Below, piece by piece: positions 1 to 12,600 of a stretch of DNA of 64,000 bases. The DNA comes from Eucalyptus grandis (Eukaryota; Streptophyta; Magnoliopsida; Myrtales; Myrtaceae), in contig NC_052614.1 in assembly GCF_016545825.1 (NCBI RefSeq), positions 3,262,630-3,326,629 of the forward strand. Direction: 5' to 3'. The notes beneath the pieces were generated by a model. It did not search any database and was not told where the DNA came from. It was given only the letters and a program-made list of their open reading frames with translations. Numbering within the stretch: position 1 is the first letter of the stretch; each line of letters begins with the position of its first letter. The position numbers and the translations under genes were made by a program.

Positions 1-2871
1 ATATCACATGTACCACAGCCATATACAAAAATAGAAGAATCCATGCACTTACGTTCATCATCATATCACAACGCCATAGATACATGTCCATACACATATC
101 ACATACAACATAGCAAACATCCATACTCCGACTATCATTTATATCAATGCACAATTACCATGCACTCCAGTACAAATACTTCATCATCAGACCAAAGGTG
201 AAAAATCCATGCAATTCTACCATCATCATATATCACATGTAATCATCATTTTACCATGTATCCATTCCCCATAACATTATGCACAGCAACCATGTTGCAC
301 TAATTCTCACTTCTCAGCTACATCCTTTCATTTTGGACCGCCACATTTCTTAAAAGACGAACTGCGTCATGCTACATTCATCACTCCTTTCCTCACCTCT
401 AGGATCAAGGAATTATCCGGACACACACCTGCCGGCAGCGACACAATCTCGGACATCGATTCTCTTGTTCTCCACCGCATCATATCCTCAAATTTCCATA
501 CTTTCCGCCTCAGCTTCCGTTCCCCCACTCTCCGAGCATCTCTCCACCTTTCGAGAACCGTCCGAAACGGCTATTCGATCACCACGCTGCTGTCAATGTG
601 GGCAGGCGAAAGGATCCTTCCGCTCCCGTTCGCATCGCTCGGCGAGTCTTCTTCAAGAAGGTCCTTTTTCAATCCACCATAGAAAAGGCAGGCTTTACGT
701 TCATGGGATTGATCTCTTTGGTCTGGCTCAAGAGCATTAACATTACCAATTTGATTCAGACATGGATCTGGAAGATCATCATATGCAGCAAGACACAATC
801 AATCCTAGCGAATTCATATGGAGTCCATACAACTAGTGAATCATTTTATTCATGCCTTTTGAAGTTTACTGGGTTCAGCTAAAACTTTTTAGAAACATTT
901 AAGGAAAATATTCCCTATGATTCTCAAAAATCACAGTGAAATCAAGACATATGATAGACAAGACTTAAGATAACAATTGTTGAACTACAGATTTCCAAAA
1001 AGTTTTGCTAAGAAGATACTAATAATAATTACAGCTGTACTTTCGATAGAAACAGATTGGCCATTTTGCGGTAATTCGATTAAAATGCCTTAATGCCTAC
1101 AAAATTATGAAATTTTACCAAGTTTTAGTTAAGACACTAAAATAGATTTTCATAGACTCTGCATCTTTTCGATGGCTGGTTCGAGAATCAAGTTTGTTCC
1201 TGAATGGAATCATTTCCTTACTCAGCTAACATTTAGATCCGGCTCTACTCAATGTTACACCTGCTTGTTCACACTATACTTTGGTTCCTTCCAGCTCGGA
1301 AAAGGAACGCCTCAAATAATTCCGTCTCAGTTAGGACAAAAACAATGGATATTGAAAAAGTAGATACTAAATGCAATTCATGGACTTAACGCCTTTTAGC
1401 TCAAAAGATAGTGAAGATCACCACCCAACAGCTATTCCATTCTGCTATTCATTGGAATTCAGCTTAAATAATCCCATATGCGATTCATTCTAGATAATTT
1501 TCATAGGCGGTCCTAAGCTCCTTGACTTAGCATTGAAACGTCCAGTATATATCTCCGAAATATGGAGTTTTCACCCACTTATTCTTCTCCGTTTCTCTGA
1601 AATTTGGATATGTTGTGGGCCTAAGAGATTACAACTTCCCATTAAGGGATCTAGAAATTTTCAAAAGAAGTCTCCATATGTGTGCAAGAAATCTCAGGGT
1701 ATCCAGTACCTAAGATTTCAGATTTACTGTCTTCAAGAGAAACTGATTCACTAGGGTACACTCTTACATTTTACCTCAAATTTATATGTTAAATTTAGGA
1801 TGTATTATCTATGCTAAGAATTGAAGGATATTTTGTAAAAGTGACATGCAGCACACAAACCATCAAGAGGTCAGACAAACCGTTCCAGGATCTAGCCTTT
1901 TCGTAGTGTGATGCGTTTCAAATGTGAACTCAGCCTTTGTCTCAAATTTTAGTATGTTATACTTTGAGATTTGAAGCACAACTTTCTATGAAGGAGTCAA
2001 AGTCAAACAACTGAAACATGCATGCAAGCCTCCACAAGTTTTGGGTAGGCAGTTTATACGAAATCAGCAAGCTTTTCAAGAACAATACACACTCTAGCTT
2101 CTGGTTTTGCCACTTTCTACCAGAACAACCAATCACTTGCATGACACACCTGCAAGAGTAGAGAAATTTATCCAACTTGCCTCTAAGATCAGCGGACGGC
2201 AGCAGCCACGAACGGCACAATCTTGATGGACGGACGGACGGCGTGCGGGAGCGGACGGTGTCGGCAGCTCCTTCCTCCCTCCCTCTCGGTTCTCTCTCTC
2301 GCAACTCACTGCTCCTCTCTCTCACTTACCCAGCCTCAACCGCCACCCTCCTCCCTTTATTTCCCTTAAGCCACAATCATTAGTGCAATGATTAAATGTT
2401 CCTTGATAGCCAATGCATGAAGCCTTCTCCCTCTTGCCACTTGCAGTGGCCCAAGTGCAAGATGGGCTTGGCTTGGGCTTGGTGAAGTGGGCCGCCACCT
2501 TCTCCTTGGTCACGGCAGCCTCCCCATGGGCCTATGGCCGGCCATCTTACCACCAAGATCCATACTCTTGGCCTAAGGTCCAACCTAATTGAAACTCACA
2601 CTCACTTCTTCAATTATTCATCTTTAATTCTTTCTTTATAGATTTCAAATTTTAAATTTCATATGGTCTTTTCATGCTTCTCACAATAGTCATTAGTCTC
2701 CGATGTTTTCAAGTAACATCTAGTGTGATACTCCAAAAGGCTTAAATGGGTCCCCAGTTCTGCTACAATGGCTAGCGGAGGCAGACCCTTTTAAGCATTT
2801 GGAGTACACAAAAGTGCAATGCTCTAATTTCGCTTCTGGTTCTAATAATCTTCAGGTTTTAATGATGCAGA
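1..2871. other. Intergenic or undetermined region
   Basis: No gene can be named here. The first 350 bases are low-complexity A/C/T-rich DNA rich in CATCA and CACAT words. A minus-strand stretch at 571-798 reads open with an acidic, protein-like composition (for example a run DLPDPCLNQIGNV), but I do not recognise the family and find no clear splice partners. Bases 2230-2350 are a pyrimidine-rich CTCTCT tract resembling a plant 5' leader. Bases 2390-2580 hold a patch with repeated GGCTTGG words. The rest is ordinary AT-rich spacer. Confidence 0.4.
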
Positions 2872-3646
2872 TCCAATAAGGAAATATTCGCTGGATTGGG
2901 TGAAACGTGTTCATATCATAGAAGGCATTACACAGGGCTTCTTTATCTCCACGAATACTCCAATTTCACAATAATTCATCGAGACTTGAAAGCCAGCAAT
3001 GTTCTACTGGATGATGAAATGAACCCCAAGATATCAGATTTTGGTATGGCGAAAAATATTTAAGAAGGATGACGTCGAGGCAAATTAACGAATTGTAGGG
3101 ACTTAGTAAGCGAGCTAACTAAGCCCTCCTGTTTTACCTCACAGATTCTCCTGCTTAAACCAATTTTTGTTCTTGTATATGGTGGGTACGTTCCGCCAGA
3201 ATATGTGAGGAAAGGCATATACTCAATGAAGTATGACGTCTACAGCTTTGGGTACTGCTGTTGCAAATCATCAGTGGTAAAAAGACCTCATGTTACTACG
3301 GCCTGAATGAAAATCTGAATCTTCTATTACGAAGTAGAGATTATTTGTGATTCGAAATTTTCCAGGCTCCAATTTAGGAACATGAATTTTGACTTTGACC
3401 AACTAGCATTCTTAATTTTAGGCATATGAGCAGTGGAAAGACGATAAATGCATGGAGTTCATTGATCCGTCTCTTGATGACTCTTCATCGTCCTGTAAGC
3501 TCTTGAGATGCATTCAAGTGGCTCTTCTATGCGTGCAAGAGAAGGCTGGGGACAGGCCCTCCATGTTGGAAGTCTCTTCAATGCTCAAGAATGAATTTTC
3601 AGCTGTGAACTTCCCAAGAAGCCTGCATTTTCAATTAGAAAGATGA
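2872..3646 (+). pseudogene. Receptor-like kinase fragment (S-domain or cysteine-rich RLK type)
   Basis: This is the C-terminal half of a plant receptor-like kinase domain in three exon-like blocks. The first (about 2872-3060) reads a catalytic loop [18 protein letters not shown] followed by ISDFGMAK, that is HRD and DFG. The second (about 3185-3345) reads PPEYVRKGIYSMKYDVYSFG, the APE-like and subdomain IX region, then a stretch ending GLNENLNLL. The third (3421-3646) reads the C-terminal lobe with RCIQVALLCVQEKAGDRPSM and a stop. Extracellular, transmembrane and N-lobe parts are absent. Frame is lost near 2937 and 3055, and the VGT activation segment is scrambled near 3085. The HRDLK and CVQ..ADRPSM-like motifs are typical of SD1 or DUF26 kinases; which of the two cannot be told from this part. 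It is a truncated, almost certainly non-functional copy. Confidence 0.8.
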
Positions 3647-5131
3647 AGATGAAGATAAGGATGACAAGTGCTTGCTCCAGGAGGCAGTGCATTCAGTCAA
3701 TGATGCATCGATTTCTGAATTGTTTCCTCGCTGATTATACCTTGCAGGTATCCATACCATAGAGAGAATCTTTTGTTAAATTATTTGGTTGCCCGGTACT
3801 TCGTTTGGCCCGGGAAAGGTTTTTAAAAAGAATAAAGAAACATAGATGAGTTGTGGCATTATTTTCCCAATTTTAATGGTTGACATTTTCTTATGTCTGT
3901 ATATATTTTTATCCTCTAGAGGCCGTCCCTTGTTCATTCTTGTGTCTTGTAACCTATTAAACGATGAATAACCCTCAGGTATATAGGCTCTGGGGTCTTC
4001 AAGCTACAATTGTCACTTGATCTTGATTCTTTTCTTTTTATTCCGTTAATTTTTTTACTCTGTCTTGTCCCTGTTCTTGATGGATTAGTGATGAAAAAAT
4101 CAAATAGACTAACCCGTAGAATAGGGTCAAGGCGGCCTTCTTTATCTCCAAGAAAACCAATCTCTTTGAGTCCACAAATCTTATAAATAGATAAGTCCAG
4201 AGTCGAAACTCAAACAAGATTGTTTGCGTCCGATGACGCTGTTCTTAAATTATATCGTGCATCACATATGCATGCGTTCTTTGACACCGTCGAGCCGTCT
4301 CCATGATACCGAAACGTAAAAAACTCAAGATATCAGCAAAGTCTGAAACTTGTGCAGCGGTTCGGCTCTAAGATAAGCGGTTCATATCCATTTGACCGCA
4401 TCAAACTCGAGTCACCCACCATTCCAAACAAGTAAATATTCAAACACAGCTTTGTTTTCAAGCATAGATCCTAGAACAGCTCTTGTCCAGCTGCCACTTG
4501 TCCTCCTCTCAGGTGACTGAACACACCTGCAGACGCTCATGAGACAAACGTTAAAAGACAGCTCCAAGACGTCACAAGCAAATCCATTAATAATGGCCAG
4601 TATTTGCACTCTATTGATTTATTGTTTCTGCCTCTCTGTTTCCCCGTTTGTCTCGTTAGGAATTGTTCATATGCTAAAGTGGGTAATCGAAAGGTCAGTT
4701 TATTCGTAAAGTAAAACCATTTGGCCTCACTTTGTAACTCCCGAGAAATGTGACTGTAATCAGTCGTGTTACATCTCCTTAGAAATTATCGAATTTGACA
4801 TATGCTTGTAGACAATGAACAGGGGGAAACTTTTTGGATTGTTCATTACTCTCGTACTTATCACACAAATACGATTCGAAATTAGCACAAGAAATTCTTG
4901 TTTCAAGACTAGACCAATTAAATATCTACCTTGAACCAAATCGAATTTTTGTAGACATAGATTGTTAGGTAATTTGTGTGATACCATGAATATATACGTA
5001 TTTATTGTGATTTCACGACAACATATTCATATAAGATCATGTACAAATTTCTTTGGAATGGTCTTATTAATAATGGTTTGTCTATACAGTTCTTGACCAT
5101 GTAACAAGCCTAGACAAGAACTTAGTTTTAT
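3647..5131. other. Intergenic spacer
   Basis: AT-rich spacer downstream of the kinase fragment. I see no conserved coding signal, RNA gene or repeat structure. The open frames here are short and of random composition. Confidence 0.5.
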
Positions 5132-5862
5132 GGGAAAAGTGTTAAAAAAAGTCCTAAACTTTTTGCATTTGTGCCAATTTAGTCTTAAATCTTTTTTTGG
5201 TGCCAATTAAGTCCTAAACATTTTTATGTTGTGCCAATTCAGTCATTTTCGGCCAATTTTGGCTAGATTTTGCTGACTAGACACCGGCCGATTGACGTAG
5301 CTTGATCGTCGCTAATGTGAACAATTTTTAATAATATTTTAATATTTTTCTTTTTTTTTTTCTTTTCATTTTTTCCTTCTCCTCCTTCTTCTCCAGGCGG
5401 GTCATCGGACCTCACGCCGAAAGCAAAGCGAGACTCACCCTCACCGAATTTGGCAAGGGTCGAGCCTCGCCCATGGCAAAGTGCCCAAGCAGTGAGCCTC
5501 GCCGCCATGGGGAGGCTCGACCCTCACCAAATTTGGCAAGGATGAGCCTTGTCGCCCAACACGAGGCAACCCTTGTGGCCACTGGTGGGTGGCCGCTTAA
5601 CCTTGATGACTATCGCCTCCACAATCGCCGGGGTCCAATAATTGGCTAAAGAAAGGAGAAGGAGAAGGAAAAAATAATAAATAATAAATAATAATTCAAA
5701 AAAATTAAAATATTATTAAAAGTTGTTCACATAAGCCGATCGACGTTGACTAGCAAAATCCAACCAAAATTGGCCAGAAATGACTGAATTAACACAACGT
5801 AAAAGGTTTAGGACTAAATTGATACAAATACAAAAGATTTAGGACTTTTTAACACTTTTCCC
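5132..5862. mobile_element. Foldback MITE, Mutator-like
   Basis: About 730 bases with long terminal inverted repeats. The left end begins GGGAAAAGTGTTAAA and carries several AGTCCTAAA..TTTGTGCCAATT units. The right end (about 5690-5862) carries the same units in inverse orientation and finishes TTAACACTTTTCCC. The inner ends also pair: a GTGAACAATTTTTAATAATATT stretch near 5318 matches its inverse near 5705. The flanks CTTAGTTTTAT (left) and CTTGGTAATAT (right) match at 8 of 11 positions, which could be an old 9-11 base target duplication as in Mutator-like elements. The GC-rich core (5395-5640) repeats GAGCCTCGCC and CTCACCAAATTTGGCAAGG words and has no transposase. Confidence 0.75.
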
Positions 5863-5972
5863 CTTGGTAATATCACCCAAGAAACCTTATTTAGCTTCTT
5901 AGAATCTATGGGAGGCACATCAGAACAAAACAAAATCGTCCAAAACTAAACCTTAAGCTAACCATTATCTCC

Positions 5973-5980
5973 TATAAATA
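5973..5980 (+). promoter_or_regulatory. TATA box of the chitinase gene
   Basis: The sequence TATAAATA, within CTCCTATAAATATGC, lies about 32 bases ahead of the first in-frame ATG at 6012. That is a short but plausible distance for a plant TATA box and a short leader. Confidence 0.55.
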
Positions 5981-6011
5981 TGCACTTTCCAATCAAACAC
6001 CAATGATCTGA

Positions 6012-7327
6012 ATGCATTTGATCATATGCCCTCTTGAAAAGAAATGGCAAAGTCACCCTTCTGCCTTTCCTTGCATGGTCTTCTTCTTGCTCATGGCCAT
6101 GCCTTCCATTGATGCAACAGCTTCATCATCATCATCATCATCATTTTCCACCATTAAAGGATCTTATTACACTCCCTGGACACCGGACTTCACCCCATCA
6201 GACATAGACACAACTTTGTTCACTCACATCTTCTATGCTTTCCTCTCCCCCAAGCAACATCACCTTCAAGTTCGAGCTCTCGGAGACGACAGCAGTGGCT
6301 CTCTCGAACTTCACGAGCACCCTCCGTTTTGCGAGCCCACCAGTCAAGACCCTCCTCTCCATTGGCGGTTCTGGAGACGTTCCAACCGCTCTCTTGGCCG
6401 AGATAGCTTCATGCCCTTCCTCAAGAAAAGTCTTCATCAATTCTTCAATGGAGGCTGCAAGGAAGTTTGCGTTTGATGGGCTTGACCTTGACTGGGAATG
6501 GCCTAAAAACCGAAAGGAGATGAAGGATTTGGCCCACTTGTTGAGGGAATGGAGGCTTGAGATCATCAAAGAGGCCCGAGCCACCAAGCAGCCCCCGCTG
6601 TTGTTAACCGCTGCGGTGTACTTCGCCGCCGACTTCTTCCTCGATCCAGTGTACCGCATGTACCCGGTGGCGGCCATTAGGAAGAATTTGGACTGGATCA
6701 ACGCCATGTGCTGCGATTATCACGGGGCGTGGGACCCCTGCCACGGAGCCAAGCTGCATTCTTCGACCCAAAGAGCAATCTGAGCTCGATCCACGGGCTC
6801 AAGTCTTGGCTACAGCAGGGCTGCCCGCAAAGCAGGTGGTCATGGGGCTTGCCTTTACGGAAGGACTTGGGAGCTCAGGACCCGAATGTCACCGAGATCG
6901 GCGCCCCGGCAGTGAAGGCGGGCCCTGGGGACGGCGTGCTTCCATACTCTGACGTGCAAGTGTTCAATAGGAATTATAGCGCCACTGTGGTATACGATGC
7001 GGAGACGGTGTCGACCTACTCCTTTGCCGGGACATCTTGGGTCAGTTACGATGATGTCGCCTCAGCGATGGTGAAGATCGGATTGGCACAAGCCCTTGGG
7101 CTTCAGGGGATATTTCTTCTGGGTCCTTGGTTATGAAACCAATTGGCAAATATCATCCCAAGGTATGACATTTATGTCCACTCAAAAATTTGTCCTTTGC
7201 AATATTAAGCACCATTTTTAAGGTTTTGACGGAAAAAAAAATTATTTTAGAGTTCTAATCTTTAATTGGAATTTTTACTTTGGATTTGTCTTATGCAGCA
7301 TCTAGAGCGTGGATTCTTGATGATTGA
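6012..7327 (+). CDS. Class V chitinase, GH18 (frameshifts in assembly)
   Basis: Secreted glycosyl hydrolase family 18 protein of the plant class V type, which cleaves chitin or related N-acetylglucosamine polymers. An N-terminal hydrophobic stretch (MVFFLLMAMPS) is a signal peptide, followed by an S-rich linker and IKGSYYTPWTPDF, the first barrel strand. Next come FTHIFYAF, the beta-strand VKTLLSIGGSG, and the catalytic DGLDLDWEWP (DxxDxDxE) at about 6475-6504, intact. Later barrel segments include GDGVLPYSDVQ, VVYDAETVSTYSFAGTSW and a terminal YFFWVLGYETNW split over two frames. A small second exon (7299-7327) supplies the ending ASRAWILDD and stop after an intron 7163-7298. The frame changes near 6247, 6751, 6818, 6848, 6862, 6880 and 7115; nearly all are one base in a homopolymer. 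Corrected length would be about 370 residues, normal for the family. The upstream in-frame ATG at 6012 and ATG at 6081 are both possible starts. Confidence 0.85.
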
Positions 7328-9631
7328 AGATTCAACCTTCGTAACTCTTGCATATCTCCAGCGACTTCAAATTTACTAGAAGCTCTTCAAGACTTCAAGT
7401 TATATACATTTCTCATTATTCATCCACCTATGTAACTCGGGCAGCACCAAAGCCAAATTAAGATTTTTTCAATAACAACCGCGCATGACGGATTTAATGC
7501 TGAGTTGTTTTTACTTTGGTTTGATTCGGCAATCTAATTTGTTTGAGTTGTTTTTAGATGTTGTCTGTTGAAAGAATGCCGACACTGTTTTCTCTTGTGT
7601 TCATAATATATGAACTTCTTCGAATGGAATTTTACCCAAAAAAAAAAAAAAAATCGTCTTCGAATGGAATGGTACTAATTCAAAATTCACTGCATTTTCC
7701 AGAATGATCATGAACAATTGATGATTTAATTGTGTAAGCAAATGTTAATGTCGAAGACCCAACAAATCTTCTGTACAATCCCAATGCAATTTTCTTTCCG
7801 TTGACATTTATATCGATCCAAAGAAGTATATTTGAATCGACAAGAACAACAACCTAGCAATTACCAAATGACGGTCTCAGCAGGAGCATGTGTTTACCCT
7901 GCTAATTTGTAAAGCCTTACATTTCTCATGGGACAGGACCCTACTCGAGAAGCGGATTGGATTAGATGAAATGTTTCTCGGTCATCTCACGCTAAAATGG
8001 ATACTTGATGAGCTAATGATCCAAAATTTAGTTGTCTTTTATCGATCAATGCCCTCGTAGCTGTCCGAAAATACAAAGGAAAGTAGTCCCATTGCATGCA
8101 TACTAGCAAATTAGTTTCCAAACAAATTTAATATTACCTTTATCCATTAGACCGAAGGTATTTTTCTTCTTAGATTTCGTTTGCTTCATGGAAAATGAAT
8201 GATTTAAAAAATATTTTTCTCAAATAATTGATTATAAACACAACAATGAATGAATGAAAAAATATTTTCATCCTACATGAAAATGTTTAGACATAAATTG
8301 TCTTTGATAATCAAAATAGTTTTTATTAACTAATTATTTTAAGTGATATAAACTGTTTTTTTGGAAACTATTTTTTAAAATTATTTATTTTCCATGAAAT
8401 AAACGGAGTTTTGTATTTACATTTGTTGAAGTTAGAATTGAGAACCACGAGCTTGATTTTCTACCTCGCTTGGTAATCCATCTCCAGCATAAGAATGGGG
8501 TCAAGGCATCCGGGTTTTGCACGTGGATTGACCCTTTGATACTTAAGTTAGCATTGGAAGTGAGGGAAATTTAGAAGAGAGAGTGTTTATGATTTTACTG
8601 AGAATGAATGGTGTAATTTCAGGAACAATTATGGGAAGAAACAACTCTAAACGAATCTCATAATACGATTTATGTGTTACTATTGGTGGGTCATCTGGTT
8701 ATGTTACACAAGTGATAACCTTTATATGACAAGTGATGAAAGGACATGACACGTGTTAATCACACCATTGTAAGAACCAATGCATATCTAGCCTATTAGA
8801 TAATGGTAGAACATTTGTTTGCTCAATGAAATTACAATAAAAGTGATGTATTATCGATATTAGCCTGACAAGCAATCAATTAACCTGTCCGATAGAATAG
8901 CAATGAATTGTCTCTCTATGTTATTTGTTCCCATAAGCATAGTGATGATATGTGTCGAGGGATGATTAATCGGTCAAAATCACCCTTACCACTTGCTGGC
9001 TCTCGATCCCCTCAGGTGAAATTATCAGGTCGAGAGTAGATAAATTGTGTGAACCTATCCCTTTTTTGCTCTAAGTAATGACCCGGTGTATAAGGAAGTT
9101 AAGAAAAGGAAATAAAACTTTTACCACGAGTTGATAAAGCAAAAATGAAAAGAAAAGGAGAGACAACCCCATAATTTAGAAAGTGCATGAGGATGCTTGC
9201 ACAGGCCAATTTACAGACAATTTTTCGTTATTTGTTTTGTGTTTTTTTTTTTTTACCCACAATACTCTAAAAATAATGAAGCAGAGGCATTATACCAATC
9301 CATCAAATGGCCGGGGACCTAGGAAGCCACAAAGAACAAACAGACTCAACTCCAACTCCATTCTCAAGAGGGAAAAAACTAGTGATCTCGGATCGCTTCT
9401 CTCCCCGAACCTTTGCGCTCTCTCTTTTCTCTGGTTTCATATAAAGAGAGCTGATGTTCCAGCCAGAGGCTTTCTGATCCTCCATTCCCCTCCGTTTCTG
9501 CAGTCCCTCTCTAGGCCTTATGGAGGACAACAAGGAGGCCTAGAGCAAAGAGTTTTTTGCCCACTCTTTGGTTGAAGAAAAGGGGGAGCCAATATAAGAT
9601 CACAAAGGGTGTGCGTTTGTTTGTCTCAACC
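7328..9631. other. Intergenic spacer and H+-ATPase promoter
   Basis: AT-rich spacer between the chitinase and the H+-ATPase. It holds the small inverted-repeat element at 8174-8408, poly-A runs near 7640, and a leader-like region from about 9400. The long frame at 9183-9575 has no recognisable protein character and overlaps the probable 5' leader. No other gene seen. Confidence 0.5.
8174..8408. mobile_element. Short MITE with about 45-base inverted repeats
   Basis: About 235 bases. The left end reads TTTCGTTTGCTTCATGGAAA and continues as an A/T-rich stretch to about 8220. The right end, read on the other strand, is CTCCGTTTATTTCATGGAAA and continues alike. The two ends match over about 45 bases with few differences. 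No coding capacity. A GTTTATTTGTTTTGTGAAAA end near 32990 (minus strand) looks like the same terminus type. Confidence 0.6.
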
Positions 9632-12600
9632 ATGGCCACCACTGACATCTCCTTGGAGGAGCTCAAGAACGAGAATGTCGACCTTGTGAGTCGTAGTGAT
9701 TCGTATCTTTTTATACGTTGTTGGCTTTGGAGATGATCTTCTTCTTTCTTTTCCTCCCGGACATCACATTTTTGCTGATCCCGCCCGGCGTGTTTTGGTA
9801 TTTGCTTTCTGGCACCGAAATCTATCAAACTGTTGCTGATGCGATGATCCTCTAAAACTTCTTATATCGTGTTGCTCCCTATAAGAAGTTTGGATTTTGC
9901 ATGCTGAAACATATTTTTATTATCACTAGTAAATTACAAGAGGATGCTCGATCCATCCTCTATTTTTATTGACTTTGTTTACTCGTCTAGTTTGGTGCCT
10001 TGAAAAATTATGTGTTGCCATGGGAAATTTAGCAGTCAGACTATGCTACATCCTTCTCTTGCCCCCCCATATTTTTATTTTAGAGATTTCATTTTCTTTT
10101 TCTTTTTACCCTCAAAATCATCTGTTTGCTTGGTAGGATAACTTTATGCCCTCCAGTTTTTAAGTTTTTTTAGCTAGAATATGCAAAAATAATGACCATG
10201 GCATTACATCCGGTGTATAGGAGCGCATTCCCGTCGACGAAGTCTTTGAGCAGCTGAAGTGCACCAAAGATGGCTTGTCAAATGAAGAAGGGGTGAAGAG
10301 GCTCCAGATTTTCGGTCCCAACAAGCTTGAAGAGAAAAGGTAAATTTGCGAAATACGATATGAATCGTAATTCTTCATTGCAACAGCGAAAGTTCGAATC
10401 GTTTAATTGATATGGTGAAATTTGTGCAGGAGAGCAAACTTCTCAAGTTTCTGGGTTTTATGTGGAATCCTTTGTCATGGGTCATGGAGTCAGCTGCTAT
10501 TATGGCCATTGCTCTAGCCAACGGAGGGGTAAAACATATAACTAAATCCCAAGAACCAATTTTCTTCGATAATTGCCATTGTTCAGATAACAAGAGAATT
10601 TTATAAATGCAGGGGAAGCCGCCGGATTGGCAAGACTTTCTTGGTATTGTCGTGTTGCTCATTATCAACTCAACCATTAGCTTCATTGAAGAGAATAATG
10701 CAGGCAATGCCGCGGCTGCTTTGATGGCGGTCTTGCCCGAAAACCAAGGTGATTTTTGGTATTTTATGTCTACACTGTGAATTTGTTTGAAACATTAGAA
10801 CGTGGACTGGTTGAAAGCGTATGTATATGTGAAAATGAATAGGTGTTGAGAGATAGCAAGTGGACCGAACAAGAGGCGGAAATCCTTGTGCCGGGTGATG
10901 TTATTAGCATCAAGCTGGGTGACATCGTTCCAGCGGATGCCCGCCTCTTGGAAGGAGATCCCCTCAAGATTGATCAGGCCGCTCTCACAGGCGAGTCACT
11001 GCGCGACGAAGAACCCCGGTGACGAGGTGTTCTCTGGCTCCACTTGCAAGCAAGGTGAAATCGAGGCTGTTGTCATTGCCACTGGCGTCCACACCTTCTT
11101 TGGCAAGGCCGCCCATCTTGTCGATAGCACCAACCAAGTCGGTCACTTCCAAAAGGTATCTACATTATTTAACTCTATTTCCTCATCTAGTTTGATTTTT
11201 CATGCATATGTTCAAATCACTTGTTCACGATCATGAAACTTCCTGCGAATAGATAAGATTGCTAGTTCATTGATGTGTATTATGTATATGATTAATTCTC
11301 AGAACGATTTCTTTTTGGATAATCTGATCAGGTGTTGACAGCAATCGGTAACTTCTGCATCTGCTCAATCGCAGTTGGAATGGTGGTTGAGATTGTGGTC
11401 ATGTACGTGATCCAGCACAGGAAGTACAGAGAGGGCATTGACAACCTCCTTGTGCTTCTCATCGGAGGTATTCCAATTGCCATGCCCACTGTGCTGTCCG
11501 TGACCATGGCCATTGGATCTCACCGCTTGTCCGAACAAGGCGCCATCACCAAGAGGATGACTGCGATCGAAGAGATGGCCGGGATGGACGTGCTCTGCAG
11601 TGACAAGACTGGGACTCTTACCCTTAACAAGCTCACCGTCGATAGGAACTTGATTGAGGTTTGCATTTTAAGCACTCACTCAAATATCCCAGGACAGTGC
11701 CATTACGATCTTGAAAGTTCTTGATGAGCAACGATATTCGTTTTCATGAATGTCCTTTTATGCCAGGTCTTCACAAATGACGTGGACAAGGATGGTCTGC
11801 TGCTATTGGCTGCTAGGGCATCCAGGGTTGAGAATCAAGATGCTATGATGCTTGCATAGTTGGCATGTTGGGTGACCCTAGAGAGGTTTCTAGCCTTTAA
11901 TCTCCTTTAAGAAGTCTTACCGGCTCCTACAATGACCAATGTTCAAGGAGGTTAAAAGGCTTCAATTATTATTTATGCAGGCAAGGGCAGGCCTCACAGA
12001 AGTGCATTTCCTACCCTTCAATCCCGTTGACAAGCGTACTGCAATTACTTACATCGATGAGAGAGGCAACTGGCACCGTAGTAGCAAGGGCGCACCGGAG
12101 CAAGTAAGTTGGTTTTGGAGTTCAATCAGTTCAAGCGATTCAACTGTAGGTTCTTGAGCATTTCCAAATTTGGTATATGCATTGACTTTTCGTCATTATG
12201 TACTAGATAATTGATCTTTGTGGCCTCAAGGGCGAGCCAAGGAAAAGGGCCCATGCCATCATTGACAATTTCGCTGAGCGTGGCCTTCGTTCATTGGGGG
12301 TTTCTCGACAAGTGAGTACTACATACTAAAATAGCGCATATCACTATTTTTCCATGCTGAGAACATATGCTAACTCCAATCACCTCTCTGTTAAGACGGT
12401 TCCTGAAAAACAAAGGAGAGTGAGGGCACACCATGGGAGTTTGTGGGTCTCTTGCCTCTTTTCGACCCTCCAAGACATGACAGTGCAGAAACAATCCGCG
12501 AGCCCTCGAGTTGGGCGTCAATGTCAAGATGATCACTGGTGACCAACTTGCCATTGGCAAAGAGACTGGTCGCAGACTTGGCATGGGCACCAACATGTAT

